From assembly GCA_030248295.1 (NCBI GenBank), contig JASANH010001073.1, forward strand, positions 186,001 to 250,000: a DNA stretch of 64,000 nucleotides, given 5' to 3'. Source of the DNA: Mesodorylaimus sp. YZB2_4 (taxonomy: Eukaryota > Nematoda > Enoplea > Dorylaimida > Dorylaimidae). The notes under the pieces were generated by a model. The model did not search any database. It worked only from the letters and a program-made list of their open reading frames with translations, and was not told the origin of the DNA. This document shows, in pieces, positions 49,755 through 61,977 of the stretch. Position 1 is the stretch's first letter, and each line of letters opens with the position of its first letter. The translations under genes and the position numbers were made by a program.

Positions 49755-49990
49755 GTGCTCCAAGTGAAGAGACGGAAACGAAACGAGGAGACAGTCTCGA
49801 CTGTCCAACACCGACAGGGTTCACAGACCACTTGCCATTATCCGAGGAAGTCGGTTCGCAGTCCAGGATGCCCTCGTGTGGAGGTGCTCTCAGCGAATAC
49901 ACTGCCGATCCCTGCACAGCCTTGCTTGGAAGGCTTGACAGCCGCCCAGCTAGAGGCAAAACGGCATTCAATCAAAAAAACAGGGATTTG
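49755..49990. repeat. Interspersed repeat, also at 61978-62235
   Basis: Shares CTCCAAGTG, GAGACAGTCTCG-CTGTC (a hairpin), GTCCAGGATGCCCTCGTGTG, GAGGTGCTC, CAGCCTTGCTTGGAAGG-like and GGCAAAACGGC with the copy at 61978-62235. It has no coding potential and is of unknown class. Confidence 0.7.
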
Positions 49991-50754
49991 TTTAAAAAAA
50001 TAACTCAAGCATCTAGCAGCCCTTTACTTCGGAAGTCTGACTTTGCAGACAAACATACAGTAAATGCACACCAGCATAGCTATTAGTCATGTGCAGCCAA
50101 ATGTCACTGATCGTGAGTAAAACGTTTCGTTCAGATGCGCCCGACAGGAAATTTCAGTCCGGCAGTCAGTGCATCTAAAATATCCAGTCCCATACTGTAA
50201 CTAATTACGTGACCTTGTCTGCAAATACAAATACCCCTTCCGAACAGCATGAAAGACAGTCCTGGACTGAAAATATTGCTGGCCTTGGATCGTGAATTTC
50301 CATGTCGAGCAATTCCAAAATCGTGTTTCGCATGAAGACACCTCGCCAAGTGGAATCAACCTAAAAAACTTACAATAAGAAAACGAAATTCGAAACGAAC
50401 GACTAGTCGTGCATAGAGCTACTAGCTGATCTCAGCATCCATGAAGAACATTGCGATTCTAGCAATTGGTAGAACACAACTCGGCTAATTTCCTCGAAAT
50501 ATCAGCGAAACAGACTCGTTTTCCAAACTCATAGCAGGTAACTGGAGATTAGGGTCGGACGATAATAAGCGGGTCTTGACTTAATTCACAATACAGATTG
50601 GTCAAACAAAATCCCTGGAGCTCGTGACAGCAATCCAGCGTTCCTCCGCCAATACTCTTTCAACACTGGAAATCCAACTTTCGGCCTAATTGGTTATTTC
50701 GGTTGGTCAGGCCACACGTGCGATAACACGCAGCCTTGGTCAGCGTGTTAAGCA

Positions 50755-51991
50755 GTGTGCAGTGAGAGCAAGGGGGAAGATCTACCTTCAGGCAAGGAGG
50801 GGCTGCACTTTACACTCGACCAAGTTTGAGTGAGCTGCTAGTTTTTCTCTTTTCGTGGCCCTGATAGCTCAGTGGTACGACATCAGGATCGCAAGCGGAA
50901 GTTTGCGGGATCGAATCCTGGTGGGCATGGTACATTTGCACTGAGCAGCGTCACTAAAGCTGAGCCCTCCGGGGTGGCTGGTTTAGGGTTCCAGCCTCAA
51001 AGCGATCCCTAAAGCTTCGTGGGTTATCTTACCACGTATAAGTCTTTTGTTAATTTTTGACCATTATGGATAAAAAATATTGGGAAACTGTGGGCATACT
51101 GTGAGTTGAAAATTGACGGATTCACTTATTTGAGGATTCTGTCGCAGCAAGTATCCAACTCCTGATGGCTGTACTCTCTATTTTGCATTCGCTCATAAAT
51201 TCTGATGGCGCCAGGTTTACTACACCAAAATCAGGATATGTACAAAGTTTTAAAAATTGTGAGAAGATGACTCTTTGACAAAGTCAGACAAATATTGACT
51301 CGCAAGAAAGATTCTTTGGCTAATATTTTTTAAATTTTTTGCCGAATTTAGAGGCAAGAGCTACCGAACTAAAACGCTAGTCAAATATTGGATTTGTTGC
51401 GACCAGTAAGGAAAAGATGTATAAATTACAAGTTCGAATTCTTCCACCTGCTAATTTAGCTTGTGGTAAGAAATTTCTTTTAATTTTTAACTTGGCTCAA
51501 GCGGCTAATTATGAACGCATTGGATCTACACTAGGCGAAACGTGACACGACTGCTCTAAAAATCCACTGGACATTTTCTCACGTCAAACTCAATTATGTA
51601 CACATGCGTTGGTGTGATCCAGCTAATTTCCCACGACTAGCCTCGCAAATACTGGTGCATATTCGTAAAAAGCCTAACAAGGTCTTCCGCGACCTCGATG
51701 ATACCTGGTCGCCTAGACAATGGGCGGAGATACAAAGGTATGGGCTCATCGTCAGATTCACATGCTCATGGGGCAAATTGCGTAAATGAAAGAATAGACC
51801 TGTCATACATATGACCCATCAAAAAGTCCTTGATTACTTATAAAACTTTCAGCTTTATTTCGCTCTGTGATAAATGAAACGCCTGAATGTGATGTCCTCA
51901 AGTCGACATCGGCGTCACATGGCCATTAAAACCATTTGGTACTCAAGCAGGACTTACATAACTCGCTTGAGATCCGATATCGACGTTTTCA
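50755..51991 (+). repeat. 1.24-kb duplicated unit, left copy
   Basis: It starts GTGTGCAGTGAGAGCAAGGG and ends ATATCGACGTTTTCA, and is nearly identical to 57481-58719 along its whole length. It includes a tRNA-like segment (50858-50926) and a short open frame (51604-51789, about 60 residues) that stays open in both copies with only a few changes. I found no terminal inverted repeats or target duplication, so it is a repeat of unknown class or a segmental duplication. Confidence 0.85.
50858..50926 (+). repeat. tRNA-like segment (not a functional tRNA)
   Basis: GCCCTGATAGCTCAGTGGTA carries an A box and GGGATCGAATCC a B-box-like sequence, and GCCC pairs with the terminal GGGC. Only four of seven acceptor pairs form and the D stem fails, so this is a tRNA-derived SINE head or relic. 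Confidence 0.65.
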
Positions 51992-52698
51992 TGAAACTTC
52001 ATTTTTAATTTCCTATCCTCATTATCATTTGATACGCAGAATCATATTCATTAGGGCGTGGAGGAAGTAAAAGATGTGTTCGCCTTGTCTCTTGAGATGC
52101 CTCGTCTCAGAGGTATCCCCTGGGATAAAATTTCGATTGCATGCTAGGAGGGGAAATGAAACGCGTCGACGAAAAGCTTCAAAGAGCTCGTCAGAAAGAA
52201 TTCACCGCAGTTTTCCAAACAATTAGCGCAGATAGTGGTCGCCATGACTGTAAGACTACAGTAGAAATGGCATGGTAGGTACTGTGATTGTCAGTTTAAA
52301 CACTCAAAACTTGATCCTTGATCCTTCGAACCCTCGCATCTCCCATCTCGCTATGTACTGACGCCGTCCACCGCGAAAAAGTAAAAAATAGCTGCGAGGT
52401 GAAATTGCTTCCAGTAACACTTTATTGCAAATGTCTTGTGAACCCTTTGTTGCTATGCATAAGATACAGTACGGGTACATGAGTCGATGAGACAACAAGC
52501 TAATATCTATCCTAGGTCGAAAAAAACCGCACACTGATGGCAGCAGAAAAGCACGATTTTTACATTAGAAGAGGCCAAACTGGCCGTTTCATAGGCACTA
52601 AAAAATGGTGCTAAAAAGATTTCAAGATTGCTCTGTGGTTTCATTCAGCCGTAAATTAATCAGACATGAGAAAAATCTCGATAAAATGAGGTGGAAAT
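51992..52698. other. Sequence between the duplicated unit and the LTR remnant
   Basis: No gene recognised. The part around 52350-52400 and 52600-52690 contains only short open frames without similarity. Confidence 0.4.
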
Positions 52699-52857
52699 GT
52701 ATTAGTATCAACGAGCATCGACCCAAGGGTAAAAGTGTACCGGCACAAAACAAACAAAACAACATCAGACAAGGGAACCTTCTAAGCGATCACTGATATC
52801 ATCACAGCCTATCGACGTCATACTCATTTGCATAACTTGTCTTCATTCCCCCTTACA
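52699..52857 (-). repeat. 3' LTR, truncated
   Basis: Matches the inner 160-180 bases of the LTR at 57230-57480 (AGTATCAACGAGCATCGACC through CATTCCCCCTTACA) with internal deletions; the outer end is missing. Confidence 0.85.
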
Positions 52858-53478
52858 TTCTACCTCGCCGATGGACGCTTCACTTCCGATGCTCGACCTG
52901 AAGGTCTCACCCAAATAACACATCTACAACAAGTCATAAACAAAAAAACAGAACAAAAAGACCTAATTTCGAAAATCAGAACCACCATCAACACCATTTA
53001 CCTATGGCTTGGTGCACTCCATATCCAGTTCAGAGGCCATTCAACTACAACGCATGTATATTCATTCCCCTGACATCTATCCTACGCCAACAGGAGCAGA
53101 ATACAGCACATTCGTCAATAAGGCATGAGAAAAAGTCTTCTAGCAAAAATGACGAAAAGAAAAAGTTGGGGAAAGTGGGTGTGCTCGGTGCAGATTGCAA
53201 ATTGTAAACACAAACGTATACGACATATTGGCAAAAAACGGAATTAAACAAATGGAATGCATAAGTTGGTGAGGTGAACACTACGGCGCGGTCGGAAGAA
53301 AATAAATGAGAAAACGATTTTTAAAAAATTCGAGAAAAACACTTATGAAATGAAAAAAGAGGGAACGCGATTTGCAGAGCCCCACAGTACATACCAGTGC
53401 AATGCGAAAGTAGAGCCATAATACGAAGCCGAGAATGAGTTGAATAAGATGAGCTTGGAGAGAATCGATGAGGTGGAG

Positions 53479-56400
53479 TTACGCCATGCAATGGCGAGAA
53501 TGCAATGGGATAGTCGGAATGGCGTTGATTGAGATAACGGATTCGGATCTTGGCCAGGATTGAAACGAATTGGTAGTTTGAAAGTTGGATTTGAATCGTG
53601 GTTTGGGAAAGCTTGATCGCATTGCCACAGGCGCTGTAGTTGATGGGATATCGCTCGTATCGATTGACTTGATGTCGATTTCGCGTATTTGATCACGAGA
53701 TATTGGTCGATTGCATGGTTTTGCTTTCTTTCGTCTTTTCGCTTTCTTTGGAGTAGTGTCCGGAACGTGGTCAGAACTGCTTCGAAGTCTCGAATTGTCG
53801 TATTTCGTCGTCAATACTACCGATTGAGGTTGTTTCGGACAGGGGCTGGCTTTAGGAGCGACAGCCGCAGACTGTACGAAAATGCGATTCGCATGACGCG
53901 TGGTTGTCGAAGCAGATTTCTTGACTACCTCGCCACTTTGGACGCCGGGGGTAGGATTTGAACGAAATTGAGCGCATACCAAACGACTGACCTGAGCTGA
54001 TTCGTAGTCGATTGGAGAGGAGACGACTGGCATCAAAATTTGAGACTCGGAATTGTTGATTTGACTGGATTGGCTGACAAATGGAATCTTGACTCCAGCG
54101 AGTGATCCATTGTTGTATGTGACAGTTTTACTCGATTCGCATAGCGTATGCTTGTACACCGAACCAATGTCTTGACCAATGAGCATGGTGATGGTACCCG
54201 CAGGGTCATTCAAAATGGCGACAGGATGCAAAATTGTTGTTGAACCAAACGTGAGGTAAACATATTGTATGCCCAAAATTTGAACGACACTGTTGTCCAG
54301 TCGTGTGATCAGAAGTGAACTTGGTTGCATGCACTGACCGTTCCAATATGGATGGATATCGTTGTACGTCTTGCTGGACATGACTGAAACTTGAGCGCCA
54401 GTATCGATTGTGACTTGAACTTGTCGACCATCGATGCCGATAACGATTTCAGGCGATGGCTGTTTCTGGAAAGGTGGAAAGTTACCAGCATGGAAAGGAA
54501 AAACATTACCTTGATTAGGCGGCTGATTGACGACGTTGTTGTGAACCAAAGCGGGATTTGAGGGAGCTTGCTGTTGTATGCATGAATTGCCATTTTGAGC
54601 AGCGGCGACATCTTGAGCGTACAAAAATGGACATCGAAATGGACCATGACCAGGCGTGCGTCCACATCCAGGCGTTGTGCAGGGCGGACGACTAGGGCAA
54701 TGAGCTGGAACATGTCCTACAGCATGACAATCGGAGCATTTTCTTGTTGCTACATCGGCGGGTGGAGGAATCGAAATTGTGGTATCGTACTGATAGCGAG
54801 TGATCGGGCACCGATACACACGATCGCCAATTCCTCTTGGTGGTCGAACATGCTGTGACTGACAGGATTGATTGTTCACTCGAGACTGGGTCAAACCTTG
54901 ACTGGCATGTTGTGTCGCCGACGCCAATTTGACTGAGGCTGATGTTGGCACAGACGCTGGAGGGAACGATGATGGGGTTGAATCAGATGGTGTCGATAAA
55001 ATTGAATTGCGTAGTTGCCATTTTGCTGCATGGAGTTTGACTTCATCAAAAGCTCGCTCGGTTTTCGACATATTGTTCTTGGATGATCTCCGCTTATTCT
55101 GGGGGCATATGACTACGAAAGGTGTCGATTAGTAGCCATCGAAGCGTCGATATAGGTGTGTCGGGGAACGGTTTTTGGCTGCAAGTTCCAATCGATTTGC
55201 ATATTCGAGGTACTGTTCTTCAGGCATTGGTTTGGTTTGCTTGAATTCGGTGTAGATATGACTCGTCGCGGAATTGAAATTGACGACATCGCTTTCGTTA
55301 CTTGGGACCATGTGACGATTGATTGATCCGGAAATTTGCAAATGAATTGCCGCAACCAATGGGAGGCTTTGTCTCCTAAAAACAGAGGCAGTACGGTTAG
55401 CAGGTCCCGATCAGATGTTGCCTGATACGCCTTCATGCGAAATTTGAAATCGCCACCACTCGTCACGGTGGTGAGCCTTGTTGTCCGGTATACTTATCGA
55501 TGTTGAGTTGCGGGATTTTGCCTTTATCCAACGCAATATGGATACGCGAGCCGCCAACGCGTTTTGCTGTGCATGTTGTAGCTACCAGGTGGAGGTGCAT
55601 TAGCATTGTGGGCTCGTCGACGCTCGTACGTTGCAAGGTCGATACTTTCGATTGATTGGTCGATATTGTTACAGTTGGTGCGACCGTAGCTGGCACAGCT
55701 AGGTTGGGGGCAGACGACGATGTCACCTTGGCTAGCTCGCTAAGCACTGGGGCAATCGTGGCTTGCACGGTTTCCTTGATTAACGTTTGAATATCGGATG
55801 TTGGGTTGGGAGAGGCCGCTGGAACTGGCGGAGTAACCTCACTGGCGTCGGCTTTGGTGGATCAGTTGGCTGGGGAGCATTCCGACCACCTGTCCAGTTC
55901 TTGTTGAAGGCGCTGAATCATTGCAGTTTGTTCCTTGTCTGTCCTCTGCATATCGGTGATTTCGTAGGATGCTAATGACAGTTCATTATCTTGCGCCTGG
56001 CACCATTCGATCAGTGTCTCGCGAGGAACTTGAGATAAATCGTCGGCTGGTGGAGGGGGCGGAACGATTATCTGACCTTGTACTGGTGGATCAGTGAACT
56101 GAACGTGGCGTTGTTGGGGCTGCAAGCCGTACCCAGCGAAGCGGGCTGATAGGAGCAACACCTGAATTGGACACCATTTCTGATTTCTGCTGTCTGTTCG
56201 TTGGCCGACCCCACATTCGCCTCGAGCATCATACACTAGCGGCTGCCTCGTGACCGGATGTAGATACCTAATATCAAGAGGGATCGTTACGTAAAAATCG
56301 ACAAAAACCCCACCTGTGTTATATGTCGTCGTGATCTTATCGAACCAGAATTGCATCAGATCGGTTTCTGGGCCGAACTTGTGATCTAGATCGGATGAGC

Positions 56401-57098
56401 TCGGGCGATGCCGCTGAAGACACTGCTTGGCGAAGCGCATCACGTCTCTTCTTCCAGGTTCGGGCGCTTGGGACCACGACGAGCACGCCCCGCCAAAAAC
56501 GAAGGCTGTCGTATTATTCAAATCGTGACCGCGAGAACCAGTCACTGGTTGCAATCTTGACGGGGGGGACGTCAAGCGGGTCGAACCGTTCTTGGGACTG
56601 TGGCGGATCATTGGCACGGGGATCTGGATTGGAGCGGGAATAGGCGGGGCACACCGGGATGACTCCAGTACTGGGTTGGTGACCACCCTGAGCAGAGGGA
56701 CGGATATCAGGTTGCTTACTCTGCTCTACCTTGTCCACTTTCGCTTGTAGCGCCTGCAGTTGGGCCTCGAGGATGGCCGTCTTCAACCGTTCTTGGGCAA
56801 ATTTCGATCTTTCTTCTGCCCATTGTTGCTCTCGTCGTTCGATTGCGCTTCGTATTGACTCGGCATGACGCCTGGCACTGTCTGCCTCCACGACTGCTGC
56901 AACGGCACGTTCGTATGATTCGGACACTTCTTGGCGGAGTTGTTTGGCCTGTTCAACCGAGATGAGCTGCCGTCGAGCTGCAGGGGGTAATCGGTCGCGC
57001 TCATCAGGGGGCGGATCGACGGCCGTGATCTGAACAGTAGACTCTTCGACGGGATTCTCGTCGGTGACCTGATCAGCATTTGGCGGCTGATCGGCCAT
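53479..57098 (-). pseudogene. gag: Gag - zinc knuckle - protease coding region of the LTR element (frame-broken)
   Basis: Open segments on the minus strand: 57098-56514 (start MADQPPNADQ; coiled-coil rich in Arg/Glu/Ala), 56686-55862, 55768-55463, 55466-55113 and 55071-53479. The third and fourth hold a capsid-like block (FKFRMKAY, FLGDKASHWLR, SIVTWSQ). The last, 530 residues, holds the knuckle CSDCHAVGHVPAHC followed by a second Cys-rich segment, and a protease with the active-site triplet in VTIDTGAQVSVMSS, then a basic tail (PKKAKRRKKAK). Shifts near 56520, 55800, 55465 and 55100 break the frame. No polymerase follows. Confidence 0.85.
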
Positions 57099-57229
57099 TT
57101 CGGGCAGAATAATTGGCGAAATCGATGAGTGGCTTGCAAAGCCTGGCTAGTATCGGGCGGGAGTGAGGTGGAGAATCGGTGGATAGGATGCACGGCTCAC
57201 ACGGGTTGGAGACCGGCAATGGGAACCAA

Positions 57230-57480
57230 TGTAAGACTACTTGTCTTATAGAAGAGGTTTACTACTCAACCGCACCGAGTACGCACAGGCATAACACTGA
57301 TTAGTATCAACGAGCATCGACCCAAGGGTAAAAGTGTACCGGCACAAAACAAACAAATAGCACACATCAGACAAGGGGAGACCGGTTCCTGACACAGCGA
57401 TCACCTGATATCGTCGGACAGGCCTAATATCGAACGCGGTCGTACTCATTTGCATAACTTGGTCTTCATTCCCCCTTACA
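57230..57480 (-). repeat. 5' LTR
   Basis: 251 bases with inverted ends TGTAAG/CTTACA. It matches the LTR at 62954-63201 on the opposite strand along its length and the truncated LTR at 52699-52857. Confidence 0.9.
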
Positions 57481-58719
57481 GTGTGCAGTGAGAGCAAGGG
57501 GGATGATCTTCCTTCAGGCAAGGAGGGGCTGCACTTTACACTCGACCAAGTTTGAGTGAGCTGCTAGTTTTTCTCTTTTCGTTGCCCTGATAGCTCAGTG
57601 GTACGACATCAGGATCGCAAGCGGAAGTTTGCGGGATCGAATCCTGGTGGGCGTGGTACATTTGCACTTAGCGGCGTCACTAAAGCAGAGCCCTCCGGGG
57701 TGGCTGGTTTAGGGTTCCAGCCTCAAAGCGATCCCTAAAGCTTCGTGGGTTATCTTACCACGTGTAAGTCTTTTGTAAATTTTTGACCACTATGGTTAAA
57801 AAATATTGGGAGACCGTGGGCATACTGTAAGTTGAAAATTGACGGATTCACTTATTTGAGGATTCTGTCGCAGCAAGTATCCAACTCCTGATGGCTGTAC
57901 TCTCTTTTTTGCATCTGGTCATAAGTTCTGATGGCGCCAGGTTTACTATACCAAAATCAGGATACGTACAAAGTTTTAAAAATTGTGAGAAGATGACACT
58001 TTGATAAAGTCAGACAAATATTGACTTGCAAGAAAGATTCTTGGGCTAATATTTTTTAAATTTTTTGCCGAATTTAGAGGCAACAGCTGCCGAACTAAAA
58101 CGCTAGTCAAATATTGGATTTGTTGCGACCAGTAAGGAAAAGATGTATAAATTACAAGTTCGAATTCTTCCACCTGCTAATTTAGCTTGTGGTAAGAAAT
58201 TTCTTTTAATTTTTAACTTGGCTCAAGCGGCTAATTATGAACGCATTGGATCTACACTAGGCGAAACGTGACACGACTGCTCTGGAAATCCACTGGACAT
58301 TTTCTCACGTCAAACTCAATTATGTGCACATGCGTTGGTGTGATCAAGCTAATTTCCCACGACCAGCCTCGCAAATACTGGTGCATATTCGTAAAAAGCC
58401 TAACAAGGTCTTCCGCGACCTCGATGATACCTGGTCGCCTAGACAATGGGCGGAGATACAAAGGTATGGGCTCATCGTCAGATTCACATGCTCATGGGGC
58501 AAATTGCGTAAATGAAAGAATAGACCTGTCATACATATGACCCATCAAAAAGTCCTTGATTACTTATAGAACTTTCAGCTTTATTTCGCTCTGTGATAAA
58601 TGAAACGCCTGAATGTGATGTCCTCAAGTCGACATCGGCGTCACATGGCCATTAAAACCATTTGGTACTCAAGCAGGACTTACATAACTCAGCTTGAGAT
58701 CCGATATCGACGTTTTCAT
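57481..58719 (+). repeat. 1.24-kb duplicated unit, right copy
   Basis: Near-identical to 50755-51991, beginning at the first base after the LTR end. It contains the second tRNA-like segment (57584-57652) and the second copy of the short conserved frame (58324-58515). Its start coinciding with the LTR border suggests either insertion of the LTR element at the unit's edge or recombination there. Confidence 0.85.
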
Positions 58720-58733
58720 AAACTGCCCTGTAA

Positions 58734-58863
58734 TAGCCCTGGTAGTGATGACGAGGAAGATGATAAGGGAGGGCAAAATTGTGAAACGATACCAGACAGT
58801 GGAAGACCATATGGATCTAACGATTTAGGCACCTACTCATATTTCACAGCGTTTGGCCATGGG
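58734..58863 (+). other. Possible upstream exon of the BEN-phosphatase gene
   Basis: After an acceptor (CCTGTAATAG) the frame reads an acidic stretch, SDDEEDDKGGQN, through TYSYFTAFGHG to a possible donor (GGGG then GTGATAAG). Phase matches the next exon only if that exon starts at an internal AG near 59217 rather than at 59199. It begins just past the duplicated unit. Support is weak. Confidence 0.3.
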
Positions 58864-58889
58864 GGTGATAAGTGAGAAGAGTCGACACA

Positions 58890-59035
58890 GTACGGATTAG
58901 GCGTCTGCCTCTCACGCCAGGTATTAGCAAGTGTTCGACTCGCTGTCCTGTATATCATTTTGTGTAATGTATGATGTGCCCCTTCACCCTCGAGTGCGGA
59001 TACCTGTGCTTTGTGACGTGGTAAGACATTAACAT
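58890..59035 (+). repeat. tRNA-derived SINE, 5'-truncated
   Basis: Carries TTAGGCGTCTGCCTCTCACG, a B box GTGTTCGACTCG and the tail CCCTTCACCCTCGAGTGCGG, the same family as 44804-44972. Confidence 0.8.
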
Positions 59036-59199
59036 GGCTCAAAGAGGATCTAGGTTGACGAGGAACCAAAAAATGTCTTCGACCAAGTCAAATTAAAAAA
59101 GCTGGCGAGAAAATTTGCGCATGCTATATGCACCCCCTTGTCTTATTGTTGCATGTGGACACAGCACTCACATAAGTGACGTGGAACCTTTAATTTCAG

Positions 59200-61745
59200 A
59201 AACGTCGTGAAGCGGGTGATGGAATCGTAACCTATTTTGATCAAGCAAATATTTTGGGGGGATGTGGAGATGGGCAAGGTGGTGGTGTGGACGATCACGG
59301 GGGCGATAATGAAAGCGGAGGACGAAATAATGACCGTGAGGACGCCATGGACGATGGCAATTTCGAAGGTGTTCAAGAAAACGACTTTGAAGGGGAAGAA
59401 TATCTGCGTGATGTCCATTCAAGTGGGGACTTGGGCAACAGCGAAGATCAGGCTCAGCTCGAGCGCGGAGAGGAAGAGGACAATGGTCTGCTAAGAGAGG
59501 GTACGTAAAAGGGTATGCTCAATTAGGGCAACAAAACTAATGACAGCTCAAATGTCGAATGCAGCTCGAGCAGAAATTAGCCATACGCAGCCAAATTTTG
59601 TTGTAATCAAAGCGCCCAACGGCACCGACATTCACATCGGCGGTGATCCGAACTATGTAATGGAATTCGCTACGTACAAAAGCGCCCTTAAAGATCCGGC
59701 GCCAACATCAGCTGCCTTCATGGTTTTGGCACTAATTCAACGGTACATGACTCGAGACGAAATTTGCCGAACGTATTTGACCAAAGATGAGCTGCTGGGG
59801 AAGACGGACGGGGTCCTGTTGGACCAGAACATGGTGGCAGCAATGAAGAAACAGACGTCGATGCAATATCCGGAATGGGATGTCGACGACGATTCCCTTG
59901 CGGTCGCCTTGAAAAGGATGTTCAAGAGGGAATGTCTGAAGGTCAGTATCATAGTTATTTTGCATTAGGTAATAGTATAACTCATCGTGAGAAGCGGGGG
60001 GGGGGGGGGAAGTCGTGTTGTGGACTTGTGTTGGCGCTGACCTATTGAAGCCCTGAGTAGTTTCAGTTCTAGTTTAGTGCTGTGATCTTTTTAGAAGCGG
60101 CGTAGTTCAACTCGGGAAAATACTCTCGCAACGAGTCAGGCCGTGAGAGATGCGTCAGATTGTGCTGGAAAGCCAAGGCCACAGCGTTTGGCTGAGCCGG
60201 ACACGAAGAAGACCAACGAAGTCGGGCAAGGAGCTGGTGTGCGATACGGCATTGCCACAATGCAAGGATGGCGAATCGCAATGGAAGACGGTCATGCGGC
60301 AGCGGCGGGGCTCCGAATGCCAGCTCCTTGGACCGAGTGGGCTTTCTTCGCCGTCTTTGACGGCCATGGCGGACGCGAAGTGGCTCAGTATTGCTCTTCT
60401 CACCTTCTCGGCTCCATACTAAACACGACCGAGATGAAAGAATTGGCCAATCAAATGCCAACTGGATCACAGAAATTCGACTGCAAGCAAGTCGAAAAGA
60501 TTACGAACGGTATAAAAACGGCCTTTCTAACGTTGGACAAAAAGATGCGGGTATATTCGGGCCATTACGATCGAGTCGGTGCGACCGCCATTTGTGCTTT
60601 ATTATCACCATCTCATATTTTCGTGGCCAACTTGGGGGACAGCCGAGCACTTATCAGTCGTAATGGCAACGTTGTCTTCGCGACTGAAGACCATAAGCCA
60701 ACATTCCGCAGGGAAAGGAACCGCATCGAGGACGCTGGCGGCTATGTCGAAAATCGCCGAGTCAATGGATCTTTGGCCGTATCACGGCGTTCGGCGACTA
60801 TCAATTTAAACGCGCACCTAGATTCGAGCAAGTGTCGCAGATCGTCAGTCCCGAACCTAGCGTTTATTTCACTGAACGCGATGCATCGACGTTGAAGAAA
60901 GACGAGTTCATTCTTTTGGCATGCGATGGCGTATTTGACGTCATGAGTAATTTCGAACTATGCGATTTTGTGAGAAGTCGATTGAAGATGACCGATCGTT
61001 TGGACTTGATTGGCAATCAAATTTTGGACCTGTGCTTGTCGAAGGTAAGATTGTCTTCGAGAAAAGGAGGGAGAGCACCACCTTTAAATCCATGGGATTT
61101 AAAAGAGTTTTATTTTAATTTTATCGGGTATGTGTCGTGTCAGGCTGTGGTAGTCTGAGAAGGCTTTGGGTACCTCCTCAAAGCTTTGACGTTCAGCAAC
61201 TGGCATTATCAGCCTGCAAGTCGGACTAAGCGGAGAATTCGACACTGCTTTGATAGATGATAGGACAGGATTTCCTTCTAAAACAGGCCGCAAGACTCCT
61301 CTATTTGAATAGACACCGCGGAGAGTAGATGGTCTCAAGAGTTTTTTTAAACCTGCTTGTCGAAGAAGACTGGAACATCATATCGACGAGCTCCTGTCTC
61401 GCATAAAACGTTGCGCATCAGGCTGCCAAGAAAGGCGACCGCATGCGTTGGCCAAACACTTCTACAGTATTACTGTAAACTTTTGCGGTAGTAAGCTGTT
61501 TCTGCAAGGTCCGCTTTACATGTACATACTCCCAGGGATGAGGTCTTTCCAATTTGCCATTACTGATTTGATTCCACAAATACGTATATTTGTTTCAGGG
61601 GAGCACAGATAACATGAGCTTGATCCTAGTCACATTCGACGATGCGCAGAAAGTATCTCCCGTGAACGCGGACATGGAAATCGCACCAAGCACAAAGCAG
61701 GAATCGCACCAGCAGACACATGGCAAGCTGGTGTGGCGCCCTTGA
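59200..61745 (+). CDS. Acidic/BEN-like domain joined to a PPM1A/B-type Ser/Thr phosphatase; one frameshift; 5' end not found
   Basis: Exons 59200-59500, 59547-59941, 60095-61044 and 61599-61745 join in phase. The first is Gly/Asp/Glu-rich. The second ends in a helical block, RYMTRDEICRTYLT ... GVLLDQNMVAAMK ... ALKRMFKRECLK, resembling a BEN domain (DNA or protein binding, chromatin). The third and fourth form a PP2C catalytic domain: RYGIATMQGWRIAMEDGH, VFDGHGG (metal-binding Asp/Gly), NLGDSRALI, TEDHKPT, NGSLAVSR, LLACDGVFDVM and STDNMSLILVTF with the last metal Asp. PPM1 enzymes are Mn/Mg-dependent phosphatases of stress-kinase pathways. It lacks the C-terminal helical extension of PPM1A. 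One G is missing near 60786 (CGGCG where CGGGCG is needed after VSR), shifting the frame although both sides are conserved; this is a sequencing error or a recent lesion. The usual short PPM1A N-terminus is replaced by the BEN-like exons. Confidence 0.8.
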
Positions 61746-61977
61746 TTCTGCGTTTTTTTTCTGTTTTTTGAAGTTAGCATGCCGTAATCCCTTTTCTCAA
61801 AAAAAAACTTCCGTGTTGTTTTTTTTGCACTGAATGGATGGTAAATATCTTCTAGTGCGTGTGATGCTGTCTTGGTCTAATCCCCTGTTACTGACGATGA
61901 GATCGGTTTGCGAACCATAAACGCTCGATGACCTTGAAGGCATGCTGTGGACGACTCACCTAGAGCCGTCAAAGTCC

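Larger units (their letters stand above)
52699..57480 (-). mobile_element. LTR retrotransposon with Gag and protease but no visible polymerase
   Basis: Right (5') LTR 57230-57480, 251 bases, with TG...CA ends extended to TGTAAG...CTTACA. The left (3') LTR 52699-52857 lacks its outer part. The minus-strand primer-binding site TGGTTCCCATTGCC begins one base inside the 5' LTR. The internal region of about 4.4 kb encodes Gag, a CCHC zinc knuckle and a retropepsin-like protease in frames separated by shifts. Between the protease and the 3' LTR only about 600 bases remain, with no reverse transcriptase, RNase H or integrase motif. It is either internally deleted or a Gag-only (TR-GAG-like) derivative mobilised by a partner. 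Another copy begins at 62954 on the plus strand. Confidence 0.88.

Noticed and set aside
50858-50926. Functional tRNA gene
   Set aside because: A and B boxes are present, but the acceptor and D stems do not pair well, and the same sequence recurs in a dispersed 1.24-kb repeat.
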